Below, in pieces: positions 27,890 to 37,068 of a stretch of 64,000 bases of DNA. This stretch comes from Lewinellaceae bacterium. GTDB taxonomy: Bacteria; Bacteroidota; Bacteroidia; Chitinophagales; Saprospiraceae. The position numbers and the translations under genes are program-made. The stretch is taken from the NCBI GenBank assembly GCA_020636435.1, contig JACJXX010000001.1, forward strand, positions 3,551,001 through 3,615,000, given 5' to 3'. Position 1 is the stretch's first letter. Each line of letters starts with the position of its first letter. Below the pieces are notes generated by a model. The model ran no database searches. It was not told the origin of the DNA and saw only the letters and a program-made list of their open reading frames with translations.

Positions 27890-28306
27890 CGCTCCTCCGG
27901 AGCTTAAAAAGAGCTATGATGGCCGTTAGCTACCAACATTTAGCCCCTCCGGGGCAAGAGGTACGGCTCCAGAGTTTCCACCTGATGCTGAATGAGGGCT
28001 TACAATATTCTGGCCTGCTGGGTCGAAGGGGCATGGCTCCAGCGGAGCCGAATGTTGGTAGAGCCGAAAGTTTTAGCTTCTGGGGAAGCTCCGGAGGAGC
28101 GAAATGTGGAATTAGGGTTGATATTCCGCTCCTCCGAAGCTTTGAAAAACGGAAAATGGTATGGTTTCTAATAACATTCTGCCCTTCGGGGCGACGCCAT
28201 GGCCATAAAAAAATTCGGGATGTCTCATGTTCTGCCTTCCTTATTGAATGGGAGTTCTACCAATATTTCGGCCCGCTTGGCCGAAGGGGTATGCTCCAGC
28301 GGAGCC
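27890..28306. repeat. REP-like palindrome array downstream of the Y1 transposase gene
   Basis: The same palindromes as on the other side of the transposase gene occur here. GCTCC-type copies are at 27890-27904 (inverted), 28035-28049, 28087-28101, 28127-28141 (inverted) and 28292-28306. A GGCCC-type copy is at 28269-28283. Degenerate pieces run on to about 28450. Some are in opposite orientation, forming larger inverted pairs. No gene is seen between 27880 and 28494. Confidence 0.8.
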
Positions 28307-28494
28307 AAATGTTGGTAGAAACAATAGTTTCAGCTCCGGAAAGTTTATCCCGGCGAATGTCGGGGAGTGTAATGTTGGCAGAAAGAAAAAGCGTAAATTG
28401 CTGCTCCAGCTCCAGCGAGCCTGCCCCGTACACAGCGCGTCGGGGAGCGTAATGTGTTTAGAAATTTTCCATTAAAACATTGGAACCACCCAAT

Positions 28495-29958
28495 ATGTCC
28501 ATAAACACCAGCATAAAAACCATCCAGAACATCATGCGCAAGGACGCCGGCGTAGACGGCGACGCCCAGCGCATCTCCCAGCTCACCTGGCTGCTCTTCC
28601 TGAAGATCTACGACGCCAAGGAGGAGGAGATCGAGCTGCTGATGGACGAGGAAGACGAATACCGCTCGCCCATCCCCGAGGAACTGCGGTGGCGCAACTG
28701 GGCGGCCAACGACGAGGGCATTACCGGTGACGAGCTGCTGGACTTCGTCAACAACCGGCTCTTTCCCGAGCTTAAGGAACTGCGGGGCGACGACAAATCC
28801 CGCCTGGTGCGCAGCGTCTTTGAGGATACTTATAATTACATGAAATCCGGCACTCTGCTGCGGGCGGTCATCAACGAGATCCAGAAAGGCATTCGGCTGG
28901 ACACCCGGGAGGAGCGCCACCAGATGAACGACATCTACGAAAAAATCCTGCGCGACCTGCAGAGCGCAGGCAATGCAGGGGAGTTCTACACCCCACGGGC
29001 GGTGACCCGCTTCATCGTGGAGATGGCCAACCCCCAGCTGGGCGAAAAGGTGCTGGACGCCGCCTGCGGCACCGGCGGCTTCCTGGTGGACACCATCGAG
29101 CACATCCGCCGCAACGTGGACTTCGACAAGCTGGAGGTGCGCGAGCAGCTGCAAAACACGGTGCGGGGCGTAGAGAAAAAGCCCCTACCCCACATGCTGG
29201 CCGTGACCAACCTGATGCTGCACGGCATCGACGTGCCGCGCATCGCCCACGACAACCTGCTGATGGAGTCGTACAAGAAATGGACGGACGCCCACCGGGT
29301 GGACGTCATCGTGGCCAACCCGCCCTTCGGCGGCATGGAGGAAGACGGCATCGAGCGCAACTTCCCCGCCGACTTCCAGACCCGCGAAACAGCCGACCTC
29401 TTCCTTTGGCTGTTCATTCACCTGCTGAAAGATAAGGGCCGGGCCGGCATCGTACTGCCCGACGGCTCCCTCTTCGGGGAGGGCATGAAGACCCGCCTGA
29501 AGGAAAAGCTGCTCACCGAGTGCAACCTGCATACCATCGTGCGCCTGCCCAAGGGCGTATTCGCGCCCTACACCAGCATCAACACCAATCTGCTGTTCTT
29601 CACCAAGGGCGAACCGACCGAAGAGGTGTGGTACTACGAGCACCCCTACCCGCCAGGCTATAAATCGTACTCCAAGGGCAAGCCCATACGCATCGAGGAG
29701 TTCGGGTCGGAGAAAGAGTGGTGGAACAACCGCCAAGAGAATGAATACGCCTGGAAGGCCAGCATCGAGGAGATCCGAAAGCGCAACTACAACCTGGACA
29801 TCAAGAACCCCCACAGCGAAGAAGAGGACCTGGGCGACCCGGAGGAGTTGCTGCGAGAGTACCGGGCGCTGGAGGAGAAGGTGGAGGAACTGCGGGAGGC
29901 CTTGAAAAAAGAATTAGGAGAATCGTTGAAAAAGGAGGTGTATGAAGTTCGTGGTTGA
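28495..29958 (+). CDS. hsdM: Type I restriction-modification DNA methyltransferase, M subunit
   Basis: 487 residues from the ATG at 28495 (MSINTSIKTIQNIMRKD). An N-terminal helical domain (about 1-150) is followed by the N6-adenine methylase core: AGEFYTPRAVTRFIVEM, VLDAACGTGGFLVD (SAM-binding motif I, about 188), and IVANPPFGGMEEDG (catalytic NPPF, about 274). The C-terminal coiled region (REYRALEEKVEELREALKKEL) fits contact with HsdS. It methylates adenine within the sequence chosen by HsdS and so protects host DNA. It overlaps hsdS by 17 bases, which implies translational coupling. GC content is high, like hsdR. Confidence 0.94.
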   Translation: MSINTSIKTIQNIMRKDAGVDGDAQRISQLTWLLFLKIYDAKEEEIELLMDEEDEYRSPIPEELRWRNWAANDEGITGDELLDFVNNRLFPELKELRGDDKSRLVRSVFEDTYNYMKSGTLLRAVINEIQKGIRLDTREERHQMNDIYEKILRDLQSAGNAGEFYTPRAVTRFIVEMANPQLGEKVLDAACGTGGFLVDTIEHIRRNVDFDKLEVREQLQNTVRGVEKKPLPHMLAVTNLMLHGIDVPRIAHDNLLMESYKKWTDAHRVDVIVANPPFGGMEEDGIERNFPADFQTRETADLFLWLFIHLLKDKGRAGIVLPDGSLFGEGMKTRLKEKLLTECNLHTIVRLPKGVFAPYTSINTNLLFFTKGEPTEEVWYYEHPYPPGYKSYSKGKPIRIEEFGSEKEWWNNRQENEYAWKASIEEIRKRNYNLDIKNPHSEEEDLGDPEELLREYRALEEKVEELREALKKELGESLKKEVYEVRG

Positions 29959-31597
29959 GAATTTTGAGGTATTGAGTAAAGATGCTGCTCATATTCAGGA
30001 GCTGAAGGATTTGGTGCTGGATATGGCATTTCATGGGAAATTAACGAATCAAACTTCTGAAGATGAGTCCGGAGAATTGTTGCTACAGCGCATAAAATCA
30101 AAACAGGAGCAACTTAATAAAGAAGGGAGAATAGGTAAACTAACAAAGTATAAATCGTTAGGTGAAGATGAGATACCAGTTGAAATTCCTGAATCATGGA
30201 TTTGGTGTCGATTAGGCGAGTTAGGTGAAACTCAAACAGGCACTACACCTTCGAGGAGCAATCCAGAATATTATGGTACTTTTATTCCATTTTTGGGCCC
30301 AGGTGACCTCCAAAATGGTGTGATTAACTACGAGAACAAAGCATTATCGAAACTAGGAATAGAGAAAGGCCGGCTAATAAAAAAGGAGTCTATCCTTATG
30401 GTCTGTATCGGAGGCTCTATTGGAAAATCCGTATTGGTTGACAGAGATGTCAGCTGCAATCAACAAATCAATACAATTACTCCTATTATTGCTCTATCAG
30501 ATTATTTGCATTATGGAATGCAAGCAAATTTTTTCCAAACCTCACTTTTGAAAAAAGCATCAGGATCTGCAACACCAATAATTAATAAAGGGAAATGGGA
30601 GAGGTTGCCTTTTCCTTTAGCACCCCTCCCCGAACAACGCCGCATCGTCCAAAAAGTCAACCACCTCTTCCGCCAGATCGACGCCTTGGCCGCCGGGGCG
30701 GAGCAGGCGGAGGGCGTACGCCGGCGGTTGCGGGCGGTGCTGCTGCACCGCCTGGAGCAGGCTGCTGGGCGGACGGCTGCCGGCCGGGCCTGGGTGCAGT
30801 TGGAGGAGCAGTTTGCCCTGGCCCTCCGGCGGGTGGAGGATGTGCAGGCGCTGCGGCAGAGTATTTTGCAGCTGGCGGTGAAGGGGTTGTTGGTGGAACA
30901 GAATCCGCAAGATGAGCCGGCTTCGGTTTTGTTGGAGCGGATTAAAGAGGAAAAAGCCCGGTTAGTGAAGGAGGGGAAGATTCGGAAGCAGAAAAAACTG
31001 CCGGCGATTTCGGAGGAGGAGATGCCGTTTGAGGCGCCGGAGGGGTGGGGGTGGTGTCGGTTAGGGGAAACCAGCATTATCTTAATGGGACAAAGCCCAA
31101 AAGGATCAAGTTATAACTCTGAGGGTCTTGGAGTTCCTCTAATTAATGGTCCTGTTGAATTTGGGAAGGGACCTTTTGATAAAACTATACTCTCGAAATG
31201 GACAACCGAGCCTACAAAGATGTGTATTGCAGGAGATCTTTTGGTCTGTGTGAGAGGTGCAACTACAGGAAGGACAAACATTGCCGGATTTGATGCTTGC
31301 ATTGGACGAGGAGTTGCGTCAGTTAGGTCAATGATTTTCGAACGATATCTTCACTTTTTTATGTTGCATTCCCGCTATAGGATTTTGAGTCTTGGGACTG
31401 GAACAACTTTTCCAAGCATATCTCAGGACGATTTAAAAAACCTATGTTTCCCCCTCCCTCCCCTTGCCGAGCAGCGGCGCATTGTGGAGCGGGTGGAGGG
31501 GTTGTTGGGGTGGTGTGACCGGTTGGAGGCGGCGATGGGGGAGAAGGAGGAGAAGGAGGGGCGGTTGGTGCGGGCAAGTGTACATTTGAATTCATAG
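29942..31597 (+). CDS. hsdS: Type I restriction-modification specificity subunit
   Basis: 551 residues with two target-recognition domains. The first begins IPVEIPESWIWCRLGELGETQTG (about residue 75). The second begins EEEMPFEAPEGWGWCRLGETSIILMGQSPKG (about residue 360). Each is followed by a conserved helix with LAPLPEQRRIVQKV or LPPLAEQRRIVERVEGLLGWCDRLE, the repeats that set the spacing between the two half-sites. The two recognition domains are AT-rich against a GC-rich frame. That mosaic is usual for hsdS, whose recognition domains are exchanged by recombination. The recognition sequence cannot be read from the protein. Confidence 0.93.
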   Translation: MKFVVENFEVLSKDAAHIQELKDLVLDMAFHGKLTNQTSEDESGELLLQRIKSKQEQLNKEGRIGKLTKYKSLGEDEIPVEIPESWIWCRLGELGETQTGTTPSRSNPEYYGTFIPFLGPGDLQNGVINYENKALSKLGIEKGRLIKKESILMVCIGGSIGKSVLVDRDVSCNQQINTITPIIALSDYLHYGMQANFFQTSLLKKASGSATPIINKGKWERLPFPLAPLPEQRRIVQKVNHLFRQIDALAAGAEQAEGVRRRLRAVLLHRLEQAAGRTAAGRAWVQLEEQFALALRRVEDVQALRQSILQLAVKGLLVEQNPQDEPASVLLERIKEEKARLVKEGKIRKQKKLPAISEEEMPFEAPEGWGWCRLGETSIILMGQSPKGSSYNSEGLGVPLINGPVEFGKGPFDKTILSKWTTEPTKMCIAGDLLVCVRGATTGRTNIAGFDACIGRGVASVRSMIFERYLHFFMLHSRYRILSLGTGTTFPSISQDDLKNLCFPLPPLAEQRRIVERVEGLLGWCDRLEAAMGEKEEKEGRLVRASVHLNS

Positions 31598-31654
31598 GAC
31601 TTTATTAAATGCCCTTGCGATGGCTCACCCTATGGAATAAGTGGCAATTCCACA

Positions 31655-31832
31655 GGGCCCAGCGGGCCAAAATATTGGTAGTAAAAAGAGGCGGCAATCA
31701 TTTTCCCCAGGCCCGGCGGGCCGAAATAAAAAAGGGGTAATGCGCCTGGGTAAAAGGGCACATTCCGGCCCGCTGGGCCTAAAGCCGGGTTTTAGCTTTG
31801 TGTTCTACCAACATTAATCGCCCCTCCGGGGC
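31655..31832. repeat. REP-like palindromes after hsdS
   Basis: GGCCC-type palindromes of the same family as those around the Y1 transposase occur at 31655-31669, 31710-31722 and 31767-31779. A CCCCTCCGGGG variant is at 31820-31832. The text ATATTGGTAG or TCTACCAACATT accompanies them. They fill most of the 340-base gap after hsdS and show that the repeat family spreads beyond the transposase. Confidence 0.7.
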
Positions 31833-31935
31833 TGGAAATAGTAGCTTCAGAGGAGTGTAGGGTTACCCGGAAATGTAAATGCATAGGTATAGGTCGATAT
31901 GGCTTTGAATTCGATATTGAAAAATATAAAATCAA

Positions 31936-33312
31936 ATGAATCAACAACAAAGAGAGCAGATTTTGAATGGGATTGCAGAGATCAAGGAGTTTTCAATCGA
32001 AAAAAAAGTTGCCGATCATTTTAAAGATTCTCCCGATTTGGGAAACGAAAAAATAGGTGAATTTTCAGCAATTAATTTTTCATCTCTTCTTGATCGGGCA
32101 ATAAAACAACTCGAAGCTGAACTGGATACGGATTCCTTTCATTTTTTACCTGCAGTTAATGTAATTATTGGGCAACAAAACACCAAATATAACCTGATCC
32201 AGGGGGTTCAAAGCATTAAAAATTTTCTTAATGCCGATCAAATACAAAACCTTCCTTCACATTTGATAAACCTGGTGCAGTATCAGCAAACTTTTGGTTT
32301 TTGGCGGAGATCCGAATCAATGGTTCATGACGCCGACAGCCTTTCTGTGAAAAAGAAGGAGAAGGAGTTAAATATTTTGGTGGAAGAGGTCAAAAATCAA
32401 TTGGAGATAGTTAAGAAAACGAGGAAAGAAATAACCCAAAAGAAACAAGAATATCAAAAGTTCATAGATTCGAAGAAGGGTGAAATAACAGAAATCGGTA
32501 ATCTGCTCAATCAAACAAGGGAAAGCGCAAATACCATAAACTCTTTATTACAAAATAGCCAGAACCACAAAGGAAAAATTGAAGAGATAAACAGCACTCA
32601 GGGTAAGCTTCTTGATGATACCAGAAAAAGAATTCAAGAGGAACAACAAAAGTTTGAATCTTTCCAAAAAGACCTACATAATTTGAAAAAACTGCTTGAA
32701 GAAAATGTTGCTCATTCTGAGCATCGTTTTCAAGAATTGAAAGAGGCATTTGAGTTTATCCAAAGCAAGGAAGAAGACATTATCAGGCTTACAGGATTTG
32801 CTGCTGATGGAGCCTTAGGCAATAAATTTCGTCTAAGGGAAGACTCCATTCATAGAAATCTGGGAAAATGGATTGGAGGAATCATTTTCACTACAATTTT
32901 TGCGATAGGTTGGACTCTGATCGTCTTTAAATGGCTGCTTACGAGCACAAATATATTATGGCTGGATCTCATTATCAACATCATCAAGACTGCTCCAGCA
33001 TACATTTTACTAGGTTTTGTGATAAAGCAGTACACAAAAGAAAGAAATCTCCAGGAGGAGTATGCTTATCGTGCTGCTGTTGCGATGACAATCACTGCAT
33101 ATTCAGATATGCTGAAAGATTCCGATAAGGCGGAAAATGCTTCACGTCAACAAATGCTATTAGGAGCAATTGACAAAATCTTCAATTCACCAAGGATCTA
33201 CCGAGAACAGAGTGATAGGATATTGTCTTTCAGCACCAGGGACTTAAAAGAAAGCATCAAAGAATTGACTTCGACGGTTAAGGAATTAAAAGATGATGTT
33301 TTGAATAAATGA
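31936..33312 (+). CDS. Coiled-coil membrane protein in the restriction locus, function unknown
   Basis: 458 residues, AT-rich. The N-terminal 125 residues are globular. Residues about 130-290 form long charged helices (LNILVEEVKNQLEIVKKTRKE, TQGKLLDDTRKRIQEEQQKFESFQKDL), a probable coiled coil. Two membrane helices follow, about 311-335 (GGIIFTTIFAIGWTLIVF) and 340-364 (LDLIINIIKTAPAYILLGFVI). A cytoplasmic-looking tail carries YAYRAAVAMTITAYSDML. I have the impression of a DUF6161-like family often found near type I restriction genes, but cannot confirm it. A structural or accessory role at the membrane is possible. It is separated from hsdS by palindromes, so it may have its own promoter. 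Confidence 0.65.
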   Translation: MNQQQREQILNGIAEIKEFSIEKKVADHFKDSPDLGNEKIGEFSAINFSSLLDRAIKQLEAELDTDSFHFLPAVNVIIGQQNTKYNLIQGVQSIKNFLNADQIQNLPSHLINLVQYQQTFGFWRRSESMVHDADSLSVKKKEKELNILVEEVKNQLEIVKKTRKEITQKKQEYQKFIDSKKGEITEIGNLLNQTRESANTINSLLQNSQNHKGKIEEINSTQGKLLDDTRKRIQEEQQKFESFQKDLHNLKKLLEENVAHSEHRFQELKEAFEFIQSKEEDIIRLTGFAADGALGNKFRLREDSIHRNLGKWIGGIIFTTIFAIGWTLIVFKWLLTSTNILWLDLIINIIKTAPAYILLGFVIKQYTKERNLQEEYAYRAAVAMTITAYSDMLKDSDKAENASRQQMLLGAIDKIFNSPRIYREQSDRILSFSTRDLKESIKELTSTVKELKDDVLNK

Positions 33313-33420
33313 GTTTTGATTGGTTGAAAACGTGGTCAATTCACTATTTGGATGTTACTACTCCCATCGATTTCATTCGAAACCGAGATTCTGATCTAGG
33401 TTTGATAGATTAGAATAGGA

Positions 33421-33590
33421 TGCTAAGGGCTTGCAAAATAATAAGTGATACAGAATAGACGAAGTTATTTTGTGCGCTAACAAGGCAAAAAACGTAGGCA
33501 TAGTGGGGCTACGGCGAGGCTTTTTAACGCCATTAGCGTGCAAAAGAACGAGTCTAAATGGATCATTTATTGTTTTGCAAGCCCTAAGTA
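33421..33590. repeat. About 170-bp long imperfect palindrome, family shared with 42078-42240
   Basis: The left end TAAGGGCTTGCAAAATAATA (33424-33443) returns inverted as TATTGTTTTGCAAGCCCTAA at the right (33569-33588). The arms continue imperfectly for some 60-70 bases: TATTTTGTGCGCTAACAAGG on the left, ATTAGCGTGCAAAA on the right. The centre (CATAGTGGGGCTACGG) is also hairpin-like. The same arrangement of blocks appears at 42078-42240 with a different outer end. It fills the gap between the coiled-coil and EAD11-like genes and contains no gene. Confidence 0.65.
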
Positions 33591-33611
33591 AGGCTAACAA
33601 TTCTAAAAACT

Positions 33612-35417
33612 ATGAGCATAAAAGGCAGGATTAAAGAGTTGACTGCTCGACCTGATTTAAAAAGAACTATCCAGGCTTTAAAAGCTTTGGCGACTACAGC
33701 AAAGGCTTCTAATATTGTGATGTCCTTTTCTGGACAGTATAATACGATAAAAGAGAAGAGCCTTAGGAATACCATTTCTTCTGAAGAAGAGTGGCTGCGT
33801 CAGAACCAGTTATCTGAAGCGATTTCGACATATATTGATGATCTACCCTCCGGCCTGGAACTCTTTAAAAACAAGCTATTCTATCTGGTACAGGAACGGG
33901 AAGAGGTGCCGAAAGTGCTGGATCTGCTCTTTAACACAGTTTCAATATTTCAGAAGTCCGAGATAGAGGCGATTCAGAGTGCTCAGGATCGTTATGAAGA
34001 TCTGCTTGCCTTCGAGAAAAGCCAATTGGATCGACAGGTTTTAGAAGAAATGGAAAAGCTCCACAAGGGTATGTTATCGGATCTGTCGGAATTTACCAGA
34101 AACCTTCATGAAGCCCACTTGAATTCAGCTTGGGAAGAAGAATTCTTCCAGTATTTGCTGGAAGAGAGGAGTTCCTTTATTTCCGAGAAGCAAGAACGAA
34201 TATTGAATGCTGAGAGCTCTCTGTATTTAGAAGATATCCTCAGTCTTACAGAGCGTAACGGGCCAGAAAGGCCGAAATTATTGTTATGGCAGGAAGAGTT
34301 TCTCACCAAAAACTACCCGGAAGCAAAGAAGTGTATTGACGAGGTCAGGATAGATTTGAATCAAGGCAATGCATTGGTATACGAATTGTCGGCACTGACT
34401 CACCTCAAGTATTTGTCGGCGGACAAAATGATAAGGCAAGCAGTTACCGCAGAAGATGAAAGTGCGTTTCGTAAGTTGATGTTGTTCATAGAGAGGACAT
34501 TAACGCTGGGAGACTTTGCCAGTTCGACAAAAAACGAATCGTTGAAAGATATTTATGAAGCCTTACTGCAGTCCATCAAGAAATACTACGAAAACATATC
34601 TTATGATTATGTGATTAACCGGGCAACTCCAGGAAGGTCTAAAAAGAGGGAGCTGATCAAACAATGTATTGACACCAGCCTGATAATTCATGATCAGCTC
34701 AGTAGCATCATCAACACTCCTCACTTGGTATTCATAGACCTATTGCTGGAGTTAGAAGGAGGAGGAAAATACCAATGGATCGAACCGCAAAGTGGGCGCC
34801 TAAAAAATAAAACGGCCTATCCCGCCCTGGAAAAAAGAGAGAAAATAGTTGCAATAGTCAAATCGATCCAGGATGCCGAGGAAACTCAATCCTATACTGA
34901 TTTCTTATACAATAGCCTGGCTAAAAAAAGCCGGAATCTAACCGCCGTAAAATCTACAACGAAAGGCAGGAAGCGGTTGACCATCAGTTGCCACCTCGCC
35001 TATTTGCTTTATGGAGAAGAACGTTTTAATGAATTGAAGAAGAAAGTCAACGCTAGTAAGGAAGGCCGTGAATACGCAGAGCCAACCTTTCCTTTTGAGG
35101 AGGAAGAGGAGTCCATAGACGAGTTGAAAAATGAGGAGGCAGCTTATCTTGAGGCTGTTGCCGATATAGTTTCAGAAGAAAAACAAACCCAAGCTCTCCC
35201 TTCCGTCGATGATTCAGGCTTACGGCAACCTACAGGTGTTTCTGCAAATGATGAAAACTCCACTTCTGACACCAAGGTTGACACGCCTTGTCAAGTAACT
35301 CCACCTAAAGTTCAGGCACTTTACCTTTCAAGGAAGACAAGTTTATATTTGGGTATAGCTCTGTCTATAATGGCTTTTATTCTGTATACTTCATATTTCC
35401 TGGATCATCTCTTTTAG
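33612..35417 (+). CDS. EAD11-like domain protein with C-terminal membrane anchor
   Basis: 601 residues. The first 85 or so (KRTIQALKALATTAKASNIVMSFSGQYNTIKEKSLRNTISSEEEWLRQNQLSEAISTYIDDL) match the pattern of effector-associated domain 11: amphipathic helices with a Q-YN-IK-K-L-N-IS core. A long helical region of about 400 residues follows with no motif I can name, then an acidic low-complexity stretch (FPFEEEEESIDELKNEEAAYLEAV). A single C-terminal membrane helix spans about 577-597 (YLGIALSIMAFILYTSYFL). EAD domains usually recruit partners through like-with-like contacts in bacterial conflict systems. A tail-anchored EAD protein beside a type I restriction system could be a membrane-disrupting or scaffolding effector; this is speculation. 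AT-rich relative to core genes. Confidence 0.65.
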   Translation: MSIKGRIKELTARPDLKRTIQALKALATTAKASNIVMSFSGQYNTIKEKSLRNTISSEEEWLRQNQLSEAISTYIDDLPSGLELFKNKLFYLVQEREEVPKVLDLLFNTVSIFQKSEIEAIQSAQDRYEDLLAFEKSQLDRQVLEEMEKLHKGMLSDLSEFTRNLHEAHLNSAWEEEFFQYLLEERSSFISEKQERILNAESSLYLEDILSLTERNGPERPKLLLWQEEFLTKNYPEAKKCIDEVRIDLNQGNALVYELSALTHLKYLSADKMIRQAVTAEDESAFRKLMLFIERTLTLGDFASSTKNESLKDIYEALLQSIKKYYENISYDYVINRATPGRSKKRELIKQCIDTSLIIHDQLSSIINTPHLVFIDLLLELEGGGKYQWIEPQSGRLKNKTAYPALEKREKIVAIVKSIQDAEETQSYTDFLYNSLAKKSRNLTAVKSTTKGRKRLTISCHLAYLLYGEERFNELKKKVNASKEGREYAEPTFPFEEEEESIDELKNEEAAYLEAVADIVSEEKQTQALPSVDDSGLRQPTGVSANDENSTSDTKVDTPCQVTPPKVQALYLSRKTSLYLGIALSIMAFILYTSYFLDHLF

Positions 35418-35492
35418 CAACCTCAAAAATGGAAGCTCAATTTCAAAAACATCAACAACTAGCTTTAAAAGAGGAATAAAATAAAGCCCCTC

Positions 35493-35850
35493 ATGAAACT
35501 CTACCTCGGCGTCACCGACACCCAATGGTTCCGCTTCCTGTGGGCAGAGCAGCTGGAAGAAGTCAACTTCTGGCAGCCCGAAGAAAAGCGCATGCTGGTG
35601 ATGGAGCCCGGCGAGCCGGAATACCGGGAGGTGCTCTCCCGTGTGCGGGTGGGACAGGGAACGTTCCGCACCCTCATCACCGATGCCTATCAGCGGCCGT
35701 TGTGCCATCAGCGGGGAAAAGACGCTGCCGACTTTGGAGACCGCCCACATCAAACCCTACGCCGAATCCGGCCCCCATGCCATTTCCAACGGCTTGCTGC
35801 TGCGCTCCGACCTGCACAAGCTGTTCGACAGTGGTTACTTAATTCTACTT
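35493..35850 (+). pseudogene. HNH endonuclease gene, frameshifted and 3'-truncated
   Basis: The frame from 35493 gives MKLYLGVTDTQWFRFLWAEQ and continues to LSRVRVGQGTFRTLITDAYQR. After one extra C near 35699 the expected HNH core is found in another frame: RCAISGEKTLPTLETAHIKPY, then SGPHAISNGLLLRSDLHKLFDSGYL. The histidine of AHIKPY and the N/H of the LLLRSDLHKLFD helix are the usual metal and catalytic residues of putative HNH restriction endonucleases. After DSGYL the family's C-terminal part is missing and the DNA turns into hairpin sequence. The gene is thus doubly broken. It belongs to the defence cluster by position. Confidence 0.75.
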
Positions 35851-35868
35851 TGTTACTTTAACGGGAGC

Positions 35869-35911
35869 GCGGACCTCCAGGTCCGCGATAACCTGCTTCG
35901 AGCAGGTTTTT
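35869..35911 (+). terminator. Two hairpins, the second a terminator-like stem with T run
   Basis: GCGGACCT/AGGTCCGC at 35869-35886 forms a perfect stem with a two-base loop. AACCTGCT/AGCAGGTT at about 35890-35908 follows directly and ends in TTTTT. They occupy the point where the HNH gene breaks off, and sit 60 bases beyond the end of rlmN on the other strand. Confidence 0.6.
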
Positions 35912-35973
35912 AACGGCTGATAAACTCATTTGTAATGACCGATATCGAAGAGATCACCCGAAAACAGCGTATT

Positions 35974-37026
35974 CTACCCCTTATTCGCCAACTGCCCGCA
36001 AGCCGCGTCGATATCCTTCCCCCGGCTGCGGCGCACCGTCACCATCACCCCCTGATCGCGCAGGTATCTGGCAAAGTCGTCGATGCGGTGCTCCGCCGCT
36101 TTGAGGAAGGGCGCCCCGTCTATGGGGTTGTACTCTATGATGTTGACCATGACGGGGAACTGCCTGCACAACGCTGCCAGGCGGGCGGCGTCCTCCGGGC
36201 CGTCGTTGAAATTCTGAAAGGCGATGTATTCGTAGCTGATGCGGTTGCGGGTCTTGCGGTAGAAATAGCGCAGCGCTTCCATCAGGGAGCTGAGGTTGTT
36301 CTGCTCGTTGATGGGCATGATCTGGTCGCGCTTTTCATCGTCGGCGGCGTGCAGGGAAAGGGCGAGGTTGAACTTCACCTCGTCGTCGGCCAGCTTTTTG
36401 ATCATCTTGGCAATGCCGGCCGTGCTGATGGTAATGCGGCGGGGAGACATATTGAGCCCGTCGGGCGAGGTGAGCCTTTCCACGCTTTCCAGCACATTCT
36501 TATACGCCAGCAGCGGCTCGCCCATGCCCATGTACACGATATTGGTCAGCGGGTGGCCGAAGGTTTCTTCCGCCTGCCGGTTCACCAGCACGACCTGGTC
36601 GTAGATTTCGCCGGCGTCGAGGTTGCGCACCCTTTTCATGCGGCCGGTGGCGCAGAAGGTGCAACTGAGGCTGCAACCTACCTGGGAAGATACGCAGGCC
36701 GTGTAGCGGTTGTCGGCAGGCACCGGGATGAGCACGGATTCTATCAGATGCCCGTCGTACAGCCGGAAGCGCGACTTGATGGTGCCGTCCAGGCTGTGCT
36801 GCACTTTATCCAGCTCGATGCCGTTGATGGCGAAGTTCTCATCCAGAAACTCCCGCAGTTTTTTAGACAGGTTGGTCATGGCCTCGAAGGAATGTACGCC
36901 CTTCTTCCACAGCCATTCGTGCACCTGCTTGGCGCGAAACTTCGGCTCGCCAACCTCTTGGAATACCTCCTCCAACTCCAATTGGCTGAGTTCCCGTATA
37001 TCTTTTTTAGTCGTTGATGTGATCAT
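35974..37026 (-). CDS. rlmN: 23S rRNA (adenine-C2)-methyltransferase / tRNA A37 methyltransferase
   Basis: 350 residues, normal for RlmN. The radical SAM motif is CSLSCTFC within SSQVGCSLSCTFCATGRM. Further family signatures are YMGMGEPLLAYKNV, ITISTAGIAKMI, LALSLHAADDEKRDQIMPIN and the C-terminal RRSRGKDIDAACGQLA, whose cysteine forms the transient covalent link to the RNA. The N-terminal helical domain (LEEVFQEVGEPKFRAKQVHEWLWKKGVHSF) binds the rRNA. It adds a methyl group to C2 of A2503 in 23S rRNA and often to A37 of some tRNAs. A core gene with high GC. It faces away from the defence island and is in tandem with the aminopeptidase P gene on the same strand. Confidence 0.96.
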   Translation of the reverse strand: MITSTTKKDIRELSQLELEEVFQEVGEPKFRAKQVHEWLWKKGVHSFEAMTNLSKKLREFLDENFAINGIELDKVQHSLDGTIKSRFRLYDGHLIESVLIPVPADNRYTACVSSQVGCSLSCTFCATGRMKRVRNLDAGEIYDQVVLVNRQAEETFGHPLTNIVYMGMGEPLLAYKNVLESVERLTSPDGLNMSPRRITISTAGIAKMIKKLADDEVKFNLALSLHAADDEKRDQIMPINEQNNLSSLMEALRYFYRKTRNRISYEYIAFQNFNDGPEDAARLAALCRQFPVMVNIIEYNPIDGAPFLKAAEHRIDDFARYLRDQGVMVTVRRSRGKDIDAACGQLANKG

Positions 37027-37068
37027 GCAAACAAATTAAATACTGCCCGGCCATCCAGCCATTTAACA

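Noticed and set aside
26880..28460. Regular repeats considered as a CRISPR array
   Set aside because: Units are palindromes with irregular spacing and variable orientation; no constant repeat-spacer pattern and no cas genes.
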